Source: Sulfurospirillum sp. UBA6790 (GTDB lineage Bacteria > Campylobacterota > Campylobacteria > Campylobacterales > Sulfurospirillaceae). From it: DNA of 27,212 nucleotides. Shown here one piece after another: positions 8,968 to 17,536 of this stretch (its first letter is position 1; every line of letters begins with the position of its first letter). The translations under genes and the position numbers were made by a program. The notes beneath the pieces were generated by a model. That model was not told the DNA's origin and did not search any database. It worked only from the letters and a program-made list of their open reading frames with translations. The stretch covers positions 1 to 27,212 of the forward strand of contig DKFS01000089.1 of NCBI GenBank assembly GCA_002452855.1. Reading direction: 5' to 3'.

Positions 8968-10394
8968 ACAACCTGCACAATGTCAATATTGAACGCTCTG
9001 TCTTAAGCTCTGTTTTATTTAATCCTGCAACGTTTGAAGATGTTGCCGCAACGCTTAATGCCAAAGATTTTTATTTACCGAGCCATCGTTATATCTTTGA
9101 AGCAATGGAAACATGTGAGAGAGAAGATTTGCCGATTGATGAAGAGTTTATCAAGAAAAAGCTCAATCAACAAGGTCGGTTTGATGAAGATGCAATGCTG
9201 GAGATTCTCTCAACCAATCCACTTCCTGCTACTAAAGCTTATGTTGAAGAGATTAAAGAAAAAGCGATTAAACGAGAACTTGTTCAGCTGACGAGCGATA
9301 TCAAAGAGATTGCCGTCGAAAAAGATTTACCTTCCACCGATGTTGTGGATTTGGTGCAACAAAAACTCTACCAAATTACTCAAGAAAATGGAAGTCGTGA
9401 ATTTCGTGAATCACCTGAGATGACGCATGCAACCATCGCGCATATCCATGAGATGAAAAAACGTGGTAATTCAGGGGTTGTAGGTGTCGATACAGGATTT
9501 GCGGAAATCAATAAACTCACAACCGGTTTTGGTGAGGGTGACTTAATTATTGTAGCGGCGCGTCCTGCTATGGGTAAAACAGCTTTTTGCCTTAATTTGG
9601 CTCAAAATGCATTGGATCGCAACCGTGGTGTGGCTATCTTTTCACTTGAAATGCCCGCTGAACAGTTGATGCTAAGGATGCTCAGTGCAAAAACCTCTAT
9701 ACCCCTTCAAAAGCTTAAAGTAGGCGATATGAGTGATGAGCAGTGGGGGCATTTAACCAGAGCGGCGGATGAGATGAGTAAACGCAAGTTTTTTGTGGAT
9801 GATAATGGTTCTGTGGATATTCACCAAGTGCGTGCGAAACTGAGAAAATTAAAAAGCCAGCATCCTGAAATATCATTGGCGATTATTGATTATTTGCAGT
9901 TGATGAGTTCATCAGGAACAAGAGATAGGCATATTGAGGTCAGTGACATCAGTCGTGGACTGAAATTATTAGCAAGGGAACTTAATATCCCTATTATTGC
10001 ACTTTCACAGCTCAATCGTGGGCTTGAAAGCCGTGGTGATAAGCGTCCGATGCTTAGCGACCTTAGAGAATCGGGTGCCATTGAGCAAGATGCCGACATG
10101 ATTTTATTTGTGTATCGTGACGATGTGTATAAAATCCGCGAAGAAAAAGAAAAAGAGCAAAAAGCCAGAGCCGAAGGTAAAGAGTATAAAAGCAACTTTT
10201 TTGAAAAACCAGAAGAGCATGCGGAAGTTATTGTCGGAAAAAATAGAAATGGTCCTGTAGGTGTTGCAAACTTGATGTTTCAAAAAGCCTGCACGCGCTT
10301 TGTCGATGGTGGCGCAAAAGTGCCGATAGAAATTGTGTATAACGACGCCACTTTAGACGTTAAAGAGGCCAAGATTAGCTTGCCTCCTCTCTAA
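8964..10394 (+). CDS. dnaB: Replicative DNA helicase DnaB
   Basis: Hexameric 5'-3' helicase that drives the replication fork and recruits primase. Residues 1-110 form the N-terminal helical domain, a linker follows to about 170, and the RecA-type ATPase domain carries Walker A ARPAMGKT (199-206), a Walker B ending [10 protein letters not shown] and the arginine-finger region [13 protein letters not shown]. An extra charged stretch ([19 protein letters not shown]) is inserted near the C-terminus. At 476 residues it is normal length, with no intein. It overlaps ispG by 4 bp, and comEC begins 3 bases after its stop. Confidence 0.97.
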   Translation: MNNLHNVNIERSVLSSVLFNPATFEDVAATLNAKDFYLPSHRYIFEAMETCEREDLPIDEEFIKKKLNQQGRFDEDAMLEILSTNPLPATKAYVEEIKEKAIKRELVQLTSDIKEIAVEKDLPSTDVVDLVQQKLYQITQENGSREFRESPEMTHATIAHIHEMKKRGNSGVVGVDTGFAEINKLTTGFGEGDLIIVAARPAMGKTAFCLNLAQNALDRNRGVAIFSLEMPAEQLMLRMLSAKTSIPLQKLKVGDMSDEQWGHLTRAADEMSKRKFFVDDNGSVDIHQVRAKLRKLKSQHPEISLAIIDYLQLMSSSGTRDRHIEVSDISRGLKLLARELNIPIIALSQLNRGLESRGDKRPMLSDLRESGAIEQDADMILFVYRDDVYKIREEKEKEQKARAEGKEYKSNFFEKPEEHAEVIVGKNRNGPVGVANLMFQKACTRFVDGGAKVPIEIVYNDATLDVKEAKISLPPL

Positions 10395-10397
10395 CAT

Positions 10398-11660
10398 ATG
10401 CTTAGTGTTCCACTCCTTAGCAACAAAAAAGAGTTTTTTGTTCTTTTGGGGGTGGTTCTTTGCATTGCCCTTTTTTCACTTATCTTTGAATTTTACCGCT
10501 ATACAAGACTTACACAAGAACCTTTACATGTCAGTAAAGCTACTGTTTTAAATCATTATGAAAAAACGAATCTCCAAGGACGAAGTTACGATGTTTTGAA
10601 ATTGAAATTGGATGACAGTGGCGCACAGATGTATACGACTTCATGGAAGCAAATCAATGTTTCATTTCAAGACCGTGTTAAAATTAAATTTAAAACTGAT
10701 AAACTTACTTTTATTGATTTTTTAAAAGGTTTTTACGCACCTTCGCTTTCGTTGTATCCTATCTATGAAGACCATCCCCCTTTTAATGGCAAAAAATTGT
10801 ACGCATGGATAGATGAACAACATGAGAGTGAAGTCGTGGCAGAAGTATATAAAACGCTTTTTTTTGCTACGCCTCTTTCAAAAGAGTTGCGAGACGATGT
10901 CCAAAAGTGGGGCATTTCACATTTGGTGGCAATCAGTGGGTTTCATTTAGGGGTACTTAGTTTTATTCTTTTCACGCTTCTAAATCCACTCTATCGTTTT
11001 TTCCAAAATAGATATTTTCCTTACCGTAATGCAATGGCAGATGTCGGTATCATCGTCTTTATTTTGCTGTACGGTTATATGGAATTGATACAATTCACGC
11101 CTTCTTTTATGCGCTCTTTTGTGATGAGTGTGATTGGATTTTTTCTTTTTTCACGAGGTATAAAAATACTCTCTTTTGGGACATTGGGGCTAAGTGCGAT
11201 GTTTTTATTGGCATTTATCCCGTCGCTTCTTTTTTCACTCTCTTTTTGGTTTTCGGTTGCAGGTGTTTTTTATCTCTTTTTATTTTTGCACCATTTCTCC
11301 CATCTCAATCGTTTTGTTTTATTGGCTGTGATGGATTTAGGTATATTTTTCTTAATGGTTCCTATTGTGCATACTTTTTTTCCTGTTTTTACCTTTTTAC
11401 AGCTGACGTCACCTCTTAGCAGTTTAGTGTTTATCGTTTTTTATCCCTTGGCACTTTTTTTACATGTCATTCATTGTGGTGGCATTTTAGACGGATATTT
11501 GCTAGCGTTTTTACATGTAAAAACACTTAGCTATACTTTAAATTTTCCTGTGTGGTTTTTGGGAGGATATATTGGACTCTCACTCTTAGCTATTCGGTTT
11601 CGATTCGGTGTTTTCCTCTGCTTGGGCATCAGTTTTCTGAGTCTCTTTTTCATTCAGTAA
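10398..11660 (+). CDS. comEC: ComEC/Rec2-family DNA uptake channel (short form)
   Basis: Inner-membrane channel that carries single-stranded DNA into the cytoplasm during natural transformation. The 420-residue protein has an N-terminal membrane segment, a small soluble OB-like part (about 40-130) and a competence domain opening with the signature ISHLVAISGFHLGVLSF, followed by many hydrophobic helices. The C-terminal metallo-beta-lactamase domain of long ComEC proteins is absent, as is common in Campylobacterota. It is probably co-transcribed with ispG and dnaB (3-base gap). Its last 75 bases overlap the convergent yihY gene. It contains one TTACATGTAA palindrome and two TTACATGTCA near-matches. 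Confidence 0.9.
   Translation: MLSVPLLSNKKEFFVLLGVVLCIALFSLIFEFYRYTRLTQEPLHVSKATVLNHYEKTNLQGRSYDVLKLKLDDSGAQMYTTSWKQINVSFQDRVKIKFKTDKLTFIDFLKGFYAPSLSLYPIYEDHPPFNGKKLYAWIDEQHESEVVAEVYKTLFFATPLSKELRDDVQKWGISHLVAISGFHLGVLSFILFTLLNPLYRFFQNRYFPYRNAMADVGIIVFILLYGYMELIQFTPSFMRSFVMSVIGFFLFSRGIKILSFGTLGLSAMFLLAFIPSLLFSLSFWFSVAGVFYLFLFLHHFSHLNRFVLLAVMDLGIFFLMVPIVHTFFPVFTFLQLTSPLSSLVFIVFYPLALFLHVIHCGGILDGYLLAFLHVKTLSYTLNFPVWFLGGYIGLSLLAIRFRFGVFLCLGISFLSLFFIQ
11511..11520. repeat. TTACATGTAA palindrome, copy 6
   Basis: Inside comEC, read as Leu-His-Val-Lys. Near-matches TTACATGTCA occur in the same gene at 10524 and 11460. Confidence 0.9.
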
Positions 11661-12425
11661 AAAACAGAATTTAAGACCGTAAAGATAGATAAACCATGAA
11701 AAATAAATCCATAAAAAGAAGAAAAGTAAAATACTAAAAGAGCCATAAATACTAAGATAGGTTTTGTTGTAACTGACATAATAGACAAAAAGTATTTTAG
11801 AAATATACCAACAAAGTGACGCTACAAATGAGGCAATAAGAGCGCTTTTGAGGTGAATTTTTATTTTGGCGGAAACGCTGTACATGATGAGAAAAAGCAA
11901 CCAAATAATAAAATACGGTGTAAAGCGTACTAAGTTTATTGAGCTTGTCATCGCATTTTTATCAAGAAATTCCTGCACTAAAGAGGAGCTATAAAAAAAG
12001 ATAATGAGCCCTAAAGGCATGAGCGTAACCATCGTCCAATAGGTTGCAAGCGCTTCCCAAAAACTGCGTTTAGGTGTTTCAAAAATTTTACTTACAATCT
12101 TTTCATAATCCAAAAAGAACATGATAGAAATATAAAGAACAAAAATCATTCCGACAACACCCATATTGCTTGTGTTGGCAATAAAATCACGTAAGTACTG
12201 AATCATAATGTCTTGTTGCGTTGGAATAAGTGAGCTAAAGATAAAACCTTGCAGTTTTTCATAATAGACTTCAAAAAGAGGCATTTTAGTAAAAAGGCTA
12301 AACGTAATCAGAAGAATAGGGATGAGGGATAAAATCGTATGAAAGCTAAGAGAAGAGGCGTAGTGCGCTAGCTCTACGTCTCTTAATTTTTTGAAAAATT
12401 GAGCACAATTGTGAGTGCTGAACAC
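11586..12425 (-). CDS. YihY/BrkB-family inner membrane protein (formerly 'RNase BN')
   Basis: A 279-residue polytopic membrane protein with about six hydrophobic segments and the family opening HYASSLSFHTILSLIPILLI. Old annotations call it ribonuclease BN, which is now considered wrong for this family; its true function is unsettled. The C-terminus is hydrophilic (KETQKTDAQAEENTESKPNS) and is encoded by the stretch antisense to the end of comEC. The ATG lies one base past the glcD stop, making it the last gene of a pgbA-glcD-yihY run, the same order as in C. jejuni Cj1212c-Cj1214c. Confidence 0.9.
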   Translation of the reverse strand: MFSTHNCAQFFKKLRDVELAHYASSLSFHTILSLIPILLITFSLFTKMPLFEVYYEKLQGFIFSSLIPTQQDIMIQYLRDFIANTSNMGVVGMIFVLYISIMFFLDYEKIVSKIFETPKRSFWEALATYWTMVTLMPLGLIIFFYSSSLVQEFLDKNAMTSSINLVRFTPYFIIWLLFLIMYSVSAKIKIHLKSALIASFVASLCWYISKILFVYYVSYNKTYLSIYGSFSILLFFFLWIYFSWFIYLYGLKFCFLLNEKETQKTDAQAEENTESKPNS

Positions 12426-12426
12426 A

Positions 12427-13806
12427 TCAAAGTCCCATTTTGGCTGGGTTTAAGATATTGTTGGGGTCAAACGCTTTTTTAATGGAGCGGAAAAGTTCCA
12501 TTTCACCTTCGCTAAATGCGAGGTGCATAAAAGGCGCTTTACTAAGCCCAATACCATGCTCACCACTGAGCGTTCCACCCAAAGCAACGGTTGCTTTAAA
12601 TATCTCTTCAATGGCAAGATGTCCGATTTCTAATTGTTTGGGGTCACTGCCATCGACCATAACATTGGTGTGAACGTTGCCATCACCCGTATGCCCAAAA
12701 CAAGGTACGGTTACATTGTATTTTTCAGCAATCATCTTAATGTCACGAAGAAGGGCTGGAAGTTTACTACGTGGCACAGTGATGTCCTCATTGAGTTTCT
12801 TACTGCCATAAATTGTGATAGATTGACTGGCATTACGTCTAGCAAACCAAAGATTTTTGGACTCTTCTGGTGTGCTTGCTCTTTTAAAGCCACTACACCC
12901 ATTTTCATGAAACGCTTTTTCAATGACATCTAATTGTTGGGTCAGTTCATCTGGCGAATTGCCATCGACATCGGTGATGAGAATAGCACCCGCGTCTTTT
13001 GGTAAGCCTTTGTTAAATTTTTGCTCAACAGCATTGATGGAGAGGTTATCTAAAAACTCCATAGCCACAGGCGTAACACCTGCTGCCATTGTTTTATAGA
13101 CCGCGTTCATCGCATCTTCAACGCTTGGGAAAATCCCCATAGCTGTTTGAGACATTTTAGGTTTTGCAATGAGTTTGAGTGTGATTTCCGTAATAACGGC
13201 TAAGGTTCCCTCACTGGCAATAATAATACCAGCGATGTTATAGCCTGCTACATCTTTAATGGTACGTTTTCCCGCACGGATGATTTCACCATTGGGTAAC
13301 ACAGCGCGAAGTGCCATCACGTAGTCTTTAGTAATGCCATACTTTGCCGCACGCATACCACCGGCATTTTCACTGACATTGCCGCCCAGTGTCGAATACT
13401 CTTCACTGGCAGGATCAGGTGGATAAAAAAGTCCCTTAGCTTCAACGGCACGTTGCAATGCCATGTTAATGACACCTGGTTGAACAACAGCAACCATGTT
13501 TTCCATGTCGATTTCAAGAATTTTATTCATATGCTTTTCAAACGCCAAGATGACGCCGCCATTCGCGGGTAAGGCACCACCTGTAAAACCGCTTCCGGCT
13601 CCACGAGGGGTGATAATAATGCGATGTTCATTGCAATACTTTAAAATTTCACTGACATCGTTTTCATCACGAGGGAACAAAACAGCGTCAGGTTCATAAC
13701 GTGTACGTGTCGCATCATAACAATAGGCAATCAAATGTGCTTTGTCATCATAAACATTGTCTGCACCAAGCAGGCTTTTAAAATAGTCAATGTGTTTTAT
13801 TTCCAT
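12427..13806 (-). CDS. glcD: FAD-linked glycolate / D-lactate type oxidase, GlcD-like
   Basis: Flavoprotein that oxidises a 2-hydroxy acid and passes the electrons to the respiratory chain or a partner subunit. The 459 residues have the FAD-binding PCMH fold (PRGAGSGFTGGALP at 67-80; GGNVSENAGGMRAAKYG) and the C-terminal FAD-oxidase domain with GHTGDGNVHTNVM and SGEHGIGLSK. Orthologues beside the pgbA-like gene in H. pylori (HP0509) and C. jejuni (Cj1213c) are named glcD. No glcE or glcF partner is in the window, so the substrate (glycolate, D-lactate or another D-2-hydroxy acid) cannot be fixed. It overlaps the upstream gene by 10 bp. Confidence 0.92.
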   Translation of the reverse strand: MEIKHIDYFKSLLGADNVYDDKAHLIAYCYDATRTRYEPDAVLFPRDENDVSEILKYCNEHRIIITPRGAGSGFTGGALPANGGVILAFEKHMNKILEIDMENMVAVVQPGVINMALQRAVEAKGLFYPPDPASEEYSTLGGNVSENAGGMRAAKYGITKDYVMALRAVLPNGEIIRAGKRTIKDVAGYNIAGIIIASEGTLAVITEITLKLIAKPKMSQTAMGIFPSVEDAMNAVYKTMAAGVTPVAMEFLDNLSINAVEQKFNKGLPKDAGAILITDVDGNSPDELTQQLDVIEKAFHENGCSGFKRASTPEESKNLWFARRNASQSITIYGSKKLNEDITVPRSKLPALLRDIKMIAEKYNVTVPCFGHTGDGNVHTNVMVDGSDPKQLEIGHLAIEEIFKATVALGGTLSGEHGIGLSKAPFMHLAFSEGEMELFRSIKKAFDPNNILNPAKMGL

Positions 13807-14603
13807 AATGTATCTTTTTTCTCTACAACCGTAAACGGTAATTTTAAAATAATACCATCAACCCCTTGACCTTTGAGTGAATCGGCTTGTCCTAAAAGGT
13901 ATTCATAGTAGTTGTTGTAATCTACGATAGTGGAACTATCCCAGCTAAACCATGTTGATTCAATATTGTTGATACGCGTATAAAAAGGAAGTTGGATTTC
14001 GCCAGAGTTTTTAATAGAAATTGTTTGAAGCGTATTGAAATTATTGCAATCTACAAAATACCCTTTGTCTTTAATTGCAAATAAGATTAATGAAGCGGCA
14101 TTTTGATAGCACGCTTGTTGGAAGATTTTTTTATCTGGATTTGGACGATACAATTTTGTTAAATAAGCCGCAACAACATCCGGATGAATCCATGTAATAT
14201 CATTGTATTGTTTTGTCAGTTCACGGTAAACGTCGTAATTTGGTGCAACGATGAGTGCTCTGTCGTACAAATAATTAATGATGACATCATCGCCAACCGT
14301 AGGTTTAAGACCTGTGTCTGGGAAAGCACCTTGAGAAAGCATGTCGAATTTTTCAACTTTTAAAACAGCTTTCGTTCCATCTTTTTGAATAACATCTGCA
14401 CGAGCAATAATCGTTTTTGTTTTAGCATCAAATGTATGGCTGATAATACCACTAGCTCCGACAACAATATCAGGTGAGTCAGCGATGATGACTTGATTGT
14501 TTGATGTTTCCAAAACTTTTGTTTTATACTCTTTAAAAAGCGATTGCGCTTGAGCAAAAGTTCCTAATACACATAACGTTAAGACCAAAAACAGCTTATT
14601 CAA
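13797..14603 (-). CDS. Secreted protein, PgbA N-terminal-domain family
   Basis: A 268-residue exported protein. The signal peptide MNKLFLVLTLCVLGTFAQAQS has a clear AQA cleavage site. The rest is a beta-rich soluble domain with no transmembrane segment. By neighbourhood (beside glcD and the M23 peptidase) and general character it corresponds to H. pylori HP0508 (PgbA, reported to bind plasminogen) and C. jejuni Cj1214c. The lysine-rich C-terminal part of H. pylori PgbA is missing, so plasminogen binding should not be assumed; a periplasmic or surface housekeeping role next to a cell-wall peptidase is as likely. It has its own extended -10 promoter and heads the pgbA-glcD-yihY run. Confidence 0.82.
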   Translation of the reverse strand: MNKLFLVLTLCVLGTFAQAQSLFKEYKTKVLETSNNQVIIADSPDIVVGASGIISHTFDAKTKTIIARADVIQKDGTKAVLKVEKFDMLSQGAFPDTGLKPTVGDDVIINYLYDRALIVAPNYDVYRELTKQYNDITWIHPDVVAAYLTKLYRPNPDKKIFQQACYQNAASLILFAIKDKGYFVDCNNFNTLQTISIKNSGEIQLPFYTRINNIESTWFSWDSSTIVDYNNYYEYLLGQADSLKGQGVDGIILKLPFTVVEKKDTLWK

Positions 14604-14651
14604 TACGAACTCCTTGAAGGGTGATAGACCCTTTTTATTTTTCTAGAGCAG

Positions 14652-14657
14652 ATTATA
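14652..14657 (-). promoter_or_regulatory. Extended -10 promoter for pgbA-glcD-yihY
   Basis: Minus strand reads TGTATAAT, about 49 bases before the ATG at 14603, in the 154-bp divergent gap shared with the M23 peptidase gene. Confidence 0.5.
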
Positions 14658-14729
14658 CAATAAGTGTTTTAAAAAAACTTCTTTTTCGTTAAATGGTCTA
14701 TTTTAGGCATTTTGTAAGATTTGTTCCGC

Positions 14730-14735
14730 TAAAAT
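14730..14735 (+). promoter_or_regulatory. -10 box and strong ribosome site for the M23 peptidase gene
   Basis: TAAAAT, followed at 14747-14753 by AGGAGGG, an almost perfect ribosome-binding site 4 bases before the ATG. This is the strongest ribosome site on the plus strand of the window. Confidence 0.4.
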
Positions 14736-14757
14736 CTGTCAATATGAGGAGGGATAA

Positions 14758-15924
14758 ATGATCAGACTAACGTTGCTATGGATGCTTTTTTTATCTTTTT
14801 CCTGCTCCGCATACCTCGATGAATTAAAATGGCCAAAAGGTGAAACATTTTTAACCTTTTTGGAGAAAAATCAATTACCTCAAGATATTTATTACTCCCT
14901 CGACAAAGAAGAACAAGAGCTTGCCGCTGAAATTATGGCAGGCGTTAAATACCAAGTTTTACGCAATGACAACAAAGAGTTAGAACAAGTGCTGATTCCC
15001 ATTGGAGAAGAAGTACAAATGCATATTAAGAAAGTGAATGGTAAGTTTATTATGGAAATTGAACCTATTAAACTACAAGAAGAAGAGCATGAATTGGTTA
15101 TTAATATTCAACGCTCGCCCTATCTTGATATTATCAATGCTACCAATAACTATCTTTTAGCCAATGAATTTGCACAATCGTTTAAAGGTGGTGTCAATCT
15201 ACGCAATCTTCAAAAAGGCGATAAACTCGTTTTATATTATCAACAAAAAAGACGACTCGGCAAGCAGTTTGGTTCTGTGAAAATTGAAGTCTCTATGGTC
15301 GAAACAGGCAAAAAAGAGCATTATATTTTTTATTATAAAGAGAACTACTACGATGAAAAAGGACAAGAACTCGACAATTTTTTACTCAGTACACCAGTCA
15401 ATTATACACGCATTTCATCTCCGTTTACACAGATGAGATGGCACCCCGTTTTACAAAAATATCGAGCGCATTTAGGAATTGATTATGCGGCCCCTGTGGG
15501 TACACCTGTTCGTTCTGCCGGCAATGGTAAAGTAACCTTTGCAGGTCAAAAAGGCGGTTATGGAAATGTTATAGAAATTAGTCATGATAGCAGTTACAAA
15601 ACATTGTACGGGCATCTCAATGGTTTTGTAAAAGGACTTCGCAGTGGACAACGTGTCAAACAAGGACAAGTCATCGCTTATGTTGGAAATACGGGGCTTA
15701 GTACAGGGCCACATCTGCATTTTGGACTTTACCGTAGCAATGTCGCTATCAATCCAGCCAGTGTTGTCAAAATTGCGAAAAGTGCTTTAAGCGGTAAAGA
15801 TTTGAAAATTTTTATGGAATATACCAAAGAGTTAAAAGAGAAAATTCAAAAGGCGTTTGATAATAATCTTCCACCCGTAAAAGAAGATAATTTTGACTAT
15901 ATCTATCCTCTTGAAAAAAGTTAA
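14758..15924 (+). CDS. Periplasmic M23 peptidoglycan endopeptidase, Csd3/Pgp3-like
   Basis: Zinc peptidase that trims peptidoglycan peptides. In H. pylori (Csd3/HdpA, HP0506) and C. jejuni (Pgp3, Cj1215) the counterpart helps set helical cell shape. Of 388 residues, 1-18 look like a signal peptide or anchor, about 25-215 form the non-catalytic region that can regulate access, and the M23 domain carries the zinc and catalytic residues H238 and D242 (HLGIDYAAPVG), H286 (YGHL), and H319 and H321 (HLHFG). All are intact, so the enzyme should be active. It is transcribed divergently from the pgbA-like gene, as in the related genomes. Confidence 0.92.
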   Translation: MIRLTLLWMLFLSFSCSAYLDELKWPKGETFLTFLEKNQLPQDIYYSLDKEEQELAAEIMAGVKYQVLRNDNKELEQVLIPIGEEVQMHIKKVNGKFIMEIEPIKLQEEEHELVINIQRSPYLDIINATNNYLLANEFAQSFKGGVNLRNLQKGDKLVLYYQQKRRLGKQFGSVKIEVSMVETGKKEHYIFYYKENYYDEKGQELDNFLLSTPVNYTRISSPFTQMRWHPVLQKYRAHLGIDYAAPVGTPVRSAGNGKVTFAGQKGGYGNVIEISHDSSYKTLYGHLNGFVKGLRSGQRVKQGQVIAYVGNTGLSTGPHLHFGLYRSNVAINPASVVKIAKSALSGKDLKIFMEYTKELKEKIQKAFDNNLPPVKEDNFDYIYPLEKS

Positions 15925-15926
15925 TA

Positions 15927-15936
15927 TTACATGTAA
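15927..15936. repeat. TTACATGTAA palindrome, copy 7
   Basis: Begins 3 bases after the stop of the M23 peptidase gene, upstream of corA. Confidence 0.9.
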
Positions 15937-15958
15937 ACAAAATAGAACCGATTTGCGA

Positions 15959-15964
15959 TAGAAT
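15959..15964 (+). promoter_or_regulatory. Candidate -10 box for corA
   Basis: TAGAAT about 22 bases before the corA ATG. The same 61-bp gap also contains a TTACATGTAA copy at 15927. Confidence 0.35.
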
Positions 15965-15985
15965 TCTAAAAAAAAAGAGCGTAGC

Positions 15986-16945
15986 ATGGTAAGATGTTTT
16001 TTAAGAAATAATAACAAGCTCGAAGTCATTACGGATTTGAGTGAATTTAATAATGATTCAGACAAACAGAGCAAAGTCGTATGGCTTGACATGCTTATGC
16101 CAACATCAGATGAAATCACCTTTGTTGAAACAACGTTTGGAATTGATTTCCCAACCAAACAAGAATCGGAAGAGATTGAGATCAGTTCACGTTATTGGGA
16201 AGAAGATAAAAAGATAGAAATCAATAGTTTCTTTTTGATTACGAGTGATGAAGGCGCGCACAACGAAACGGTTTCGTTTATTTTGCAGGGCAATGTGCTT
16301 ATTTCGATTCGTTATAAAGAACTTAAAACATTTGATGAGTTTAGTAAACGGTTTTTCTATGCACCGCGTGAATTTAAAAATGGCTATTATATCTTTTCGC
16401 AATTGCTTGACATCAGGGTCGATGCAGATGCCGATATTATTGAAAAACTTTCAAAAGATATCACACGTCTTCGTAAACATGTTTTTACCGACTATACAAA
16501 TGATGATGAAGAAATGTTGGAGAAAATCTCATCTTTCGAAGATTTGAACATGAATATCCGCGAAAACTTGATGGATAAACAACGCATTTTAACCTCATTT
16601 TTAAAATCAACCAAACTCGATAGCCTCTTGCGTAATGATGTGGTCATTATGCTTAAGGATATTAAGTCATTGATTGATTATACGGAATTTAATTTTGAGC
16701 GTCTGGATTACTTACAAAATATCTTCTTAGGCGTTTTGAACATCGAACAAAATAAAGTCATCAAAATCTTTACGATTATGAATGTTATTTTTCTTCCACC
16801 GACATTGATAGCGAGTATTTATGGTATGAACTTCAAAGTTTTACCCGAGCTTGACTGGCAATACGGCTACGCTTTCTCGCTTGTCCTCATGGTCATCTCT
16901 GCGATTTCGCCATTGGTTATTTTTAGAAAAAAAGGGTGGATTTAA
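15986..16945 (+). CDS. corA: CorA-family magnesium transporter
   Basis: Pentameric inner-membrane channel for Mg2+ (often also Co2+ and Ni2+). The 319-residue protein has a large acidic cytoplasmic N-terminal domain, a long stalk helix (about 180-265), two C-terminal transmembrane helices and the selectivity signature YGMN (GMN at 280-282) between them. It ends with a basic tail, FRKKGWI. The NUDIX gene begins only 3 bases after its stop, so the two are probably one transcript. Confidence 0.95.
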   Translation: MVRCFLRNNNKLEVITDLSEFNNDSDKQSKVVWLDMLMPTSDEITFVETTFGIDFPTKQESEEIEISSRYWEEDKKIEINSFFLITSDEGAHNETVSFILQGNVLISIRYKELKTFDEFSKRFFYAPREFKNGYYIFSQLLDIRVDADADIIEKLSKDITRLRKHVFTDYTNDDEEMLEKISSFEDLNMNIRENLMDKQRILTSFLKSTKLDSLLRNDVVIMLKDIKSLIDYTEFNFERLDYLQNIFLGVLNIEQNKVIKIFTIMNVIFLPPTLIASIYGMNFKVLPELDWQYGYAFSLVLMVISAISPLVIFRKKGWI

Positions 16946-16948
16946 GCT

Positions 16949-17518
16949 ATGAAACACACGATTGAAGTGCTTAAAATTGAAGAGTGTGTGAGTTCTGAGT
17001 ATATCAAACCCAAAAGCATGTACTACTTGCACAATAGCGTTGAAAAACGCTGGGACATCGTTGATACTCACAACAGTGTCGCTATTTTGCTTTACCATAA
17101 AGACTTAGACTCCTTTGTTTTTGTCAAACAGTTTCGCCCGTCCATTTATGTGAAAAATAAAGATGGTTTTACGTATGAACTTTGTGCTGGCATCGTCGAT
17201 AAAGACAAAAGCCTTATCGAAATCGCCAAAGAAGAAGTCTTGGAAGAGACAGGCTACGATGTACCGCTTGATAAACTTCAAAAAATATCGTCTTTTTACA
17301 CCGCCGTTGGTTTTGCAGGTGGACGCCAAACGCTCTATTATGCCATACTCGATGATAGCATGAAAGTCGATGAAGGCGGCGGCATCGAAAATGAAAACAT
17401 CGAAGTCATCTACCTTAAACGCGAAGAGACCATTGAATTTATGTTCGACGAAAGCATCGCCACCACCTCAGGCTTGATGTTTGCGTTGATGTGGTACTTT
17501 AGAAACTTCGAAAAATAG
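16949..17518 (+). CDS. NUDIX hydrolase, nucleotide-sugar / ADP-ribose pyrophosphatase type
   Basis: A 189-residue NUDIX-fold enzyme, probably cleaving a nucleoside diphosphate linked to a sugar. The box spans G81 to Y103 (GIVDKDKSLIEIAKEEVLEE then TGY). The core metal ligands E96, E99 and E100 are present, but the first consensus Glu is Lys (K87) and the Arg before the EE is Glu (E95). Relaxed boxes of this sort occur in the UDP-sugar hydrolases resembling NUDT14, so the substrate may be a UDP- or ADP-sugar. It follows corA by 3 bases. It is the last native gene before the AT-rich insert. Confidence 0.88.
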   Translation: MKHTIEVLKIEECVSSEYIKPKSMYYLHNSVEKRWDIVDTHNSVAILLYHKDLDSFVFVKQFRPSIYVKNKDGFTYELCAGIVDKDKSLIEIAKEEVLEETGYDVPLDKLQKISSFYTAVGFAGGRQTLYYAILDDSMKVDEGGGIENENIEVIYLKREETIEFMFDESIATTSGLMFALMWYFRNFEK

Positions 17519-17520
17519 TT

Positions 17521-17530
17521 TTACATGTAA
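17521..17530. repeat. TTACATGTAA palindrome, copy 8 (left border of the Septu-like insert)
   Basis: Fills most of the 18-bp gap between the convergent stops of the NUDIX and HNH genes. Confidence 0.9.
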
Positions 17531-17536
17531 AAATTT

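Noticed and set aside
8523..8978. Long open frame (151 codons) antisense to ispG
   Set aside because: A shadow of a strongly supported gene; Ser/Thr-rich composition with no motif or ribosome site.
17521..17530. TTACATGTAA copies as intrinsic terminators
   Set aside because: The palindrome has no loop; folding it would leave about five A-T pairs around CATG, which is too weak, and seven copies lie inside ORFs.
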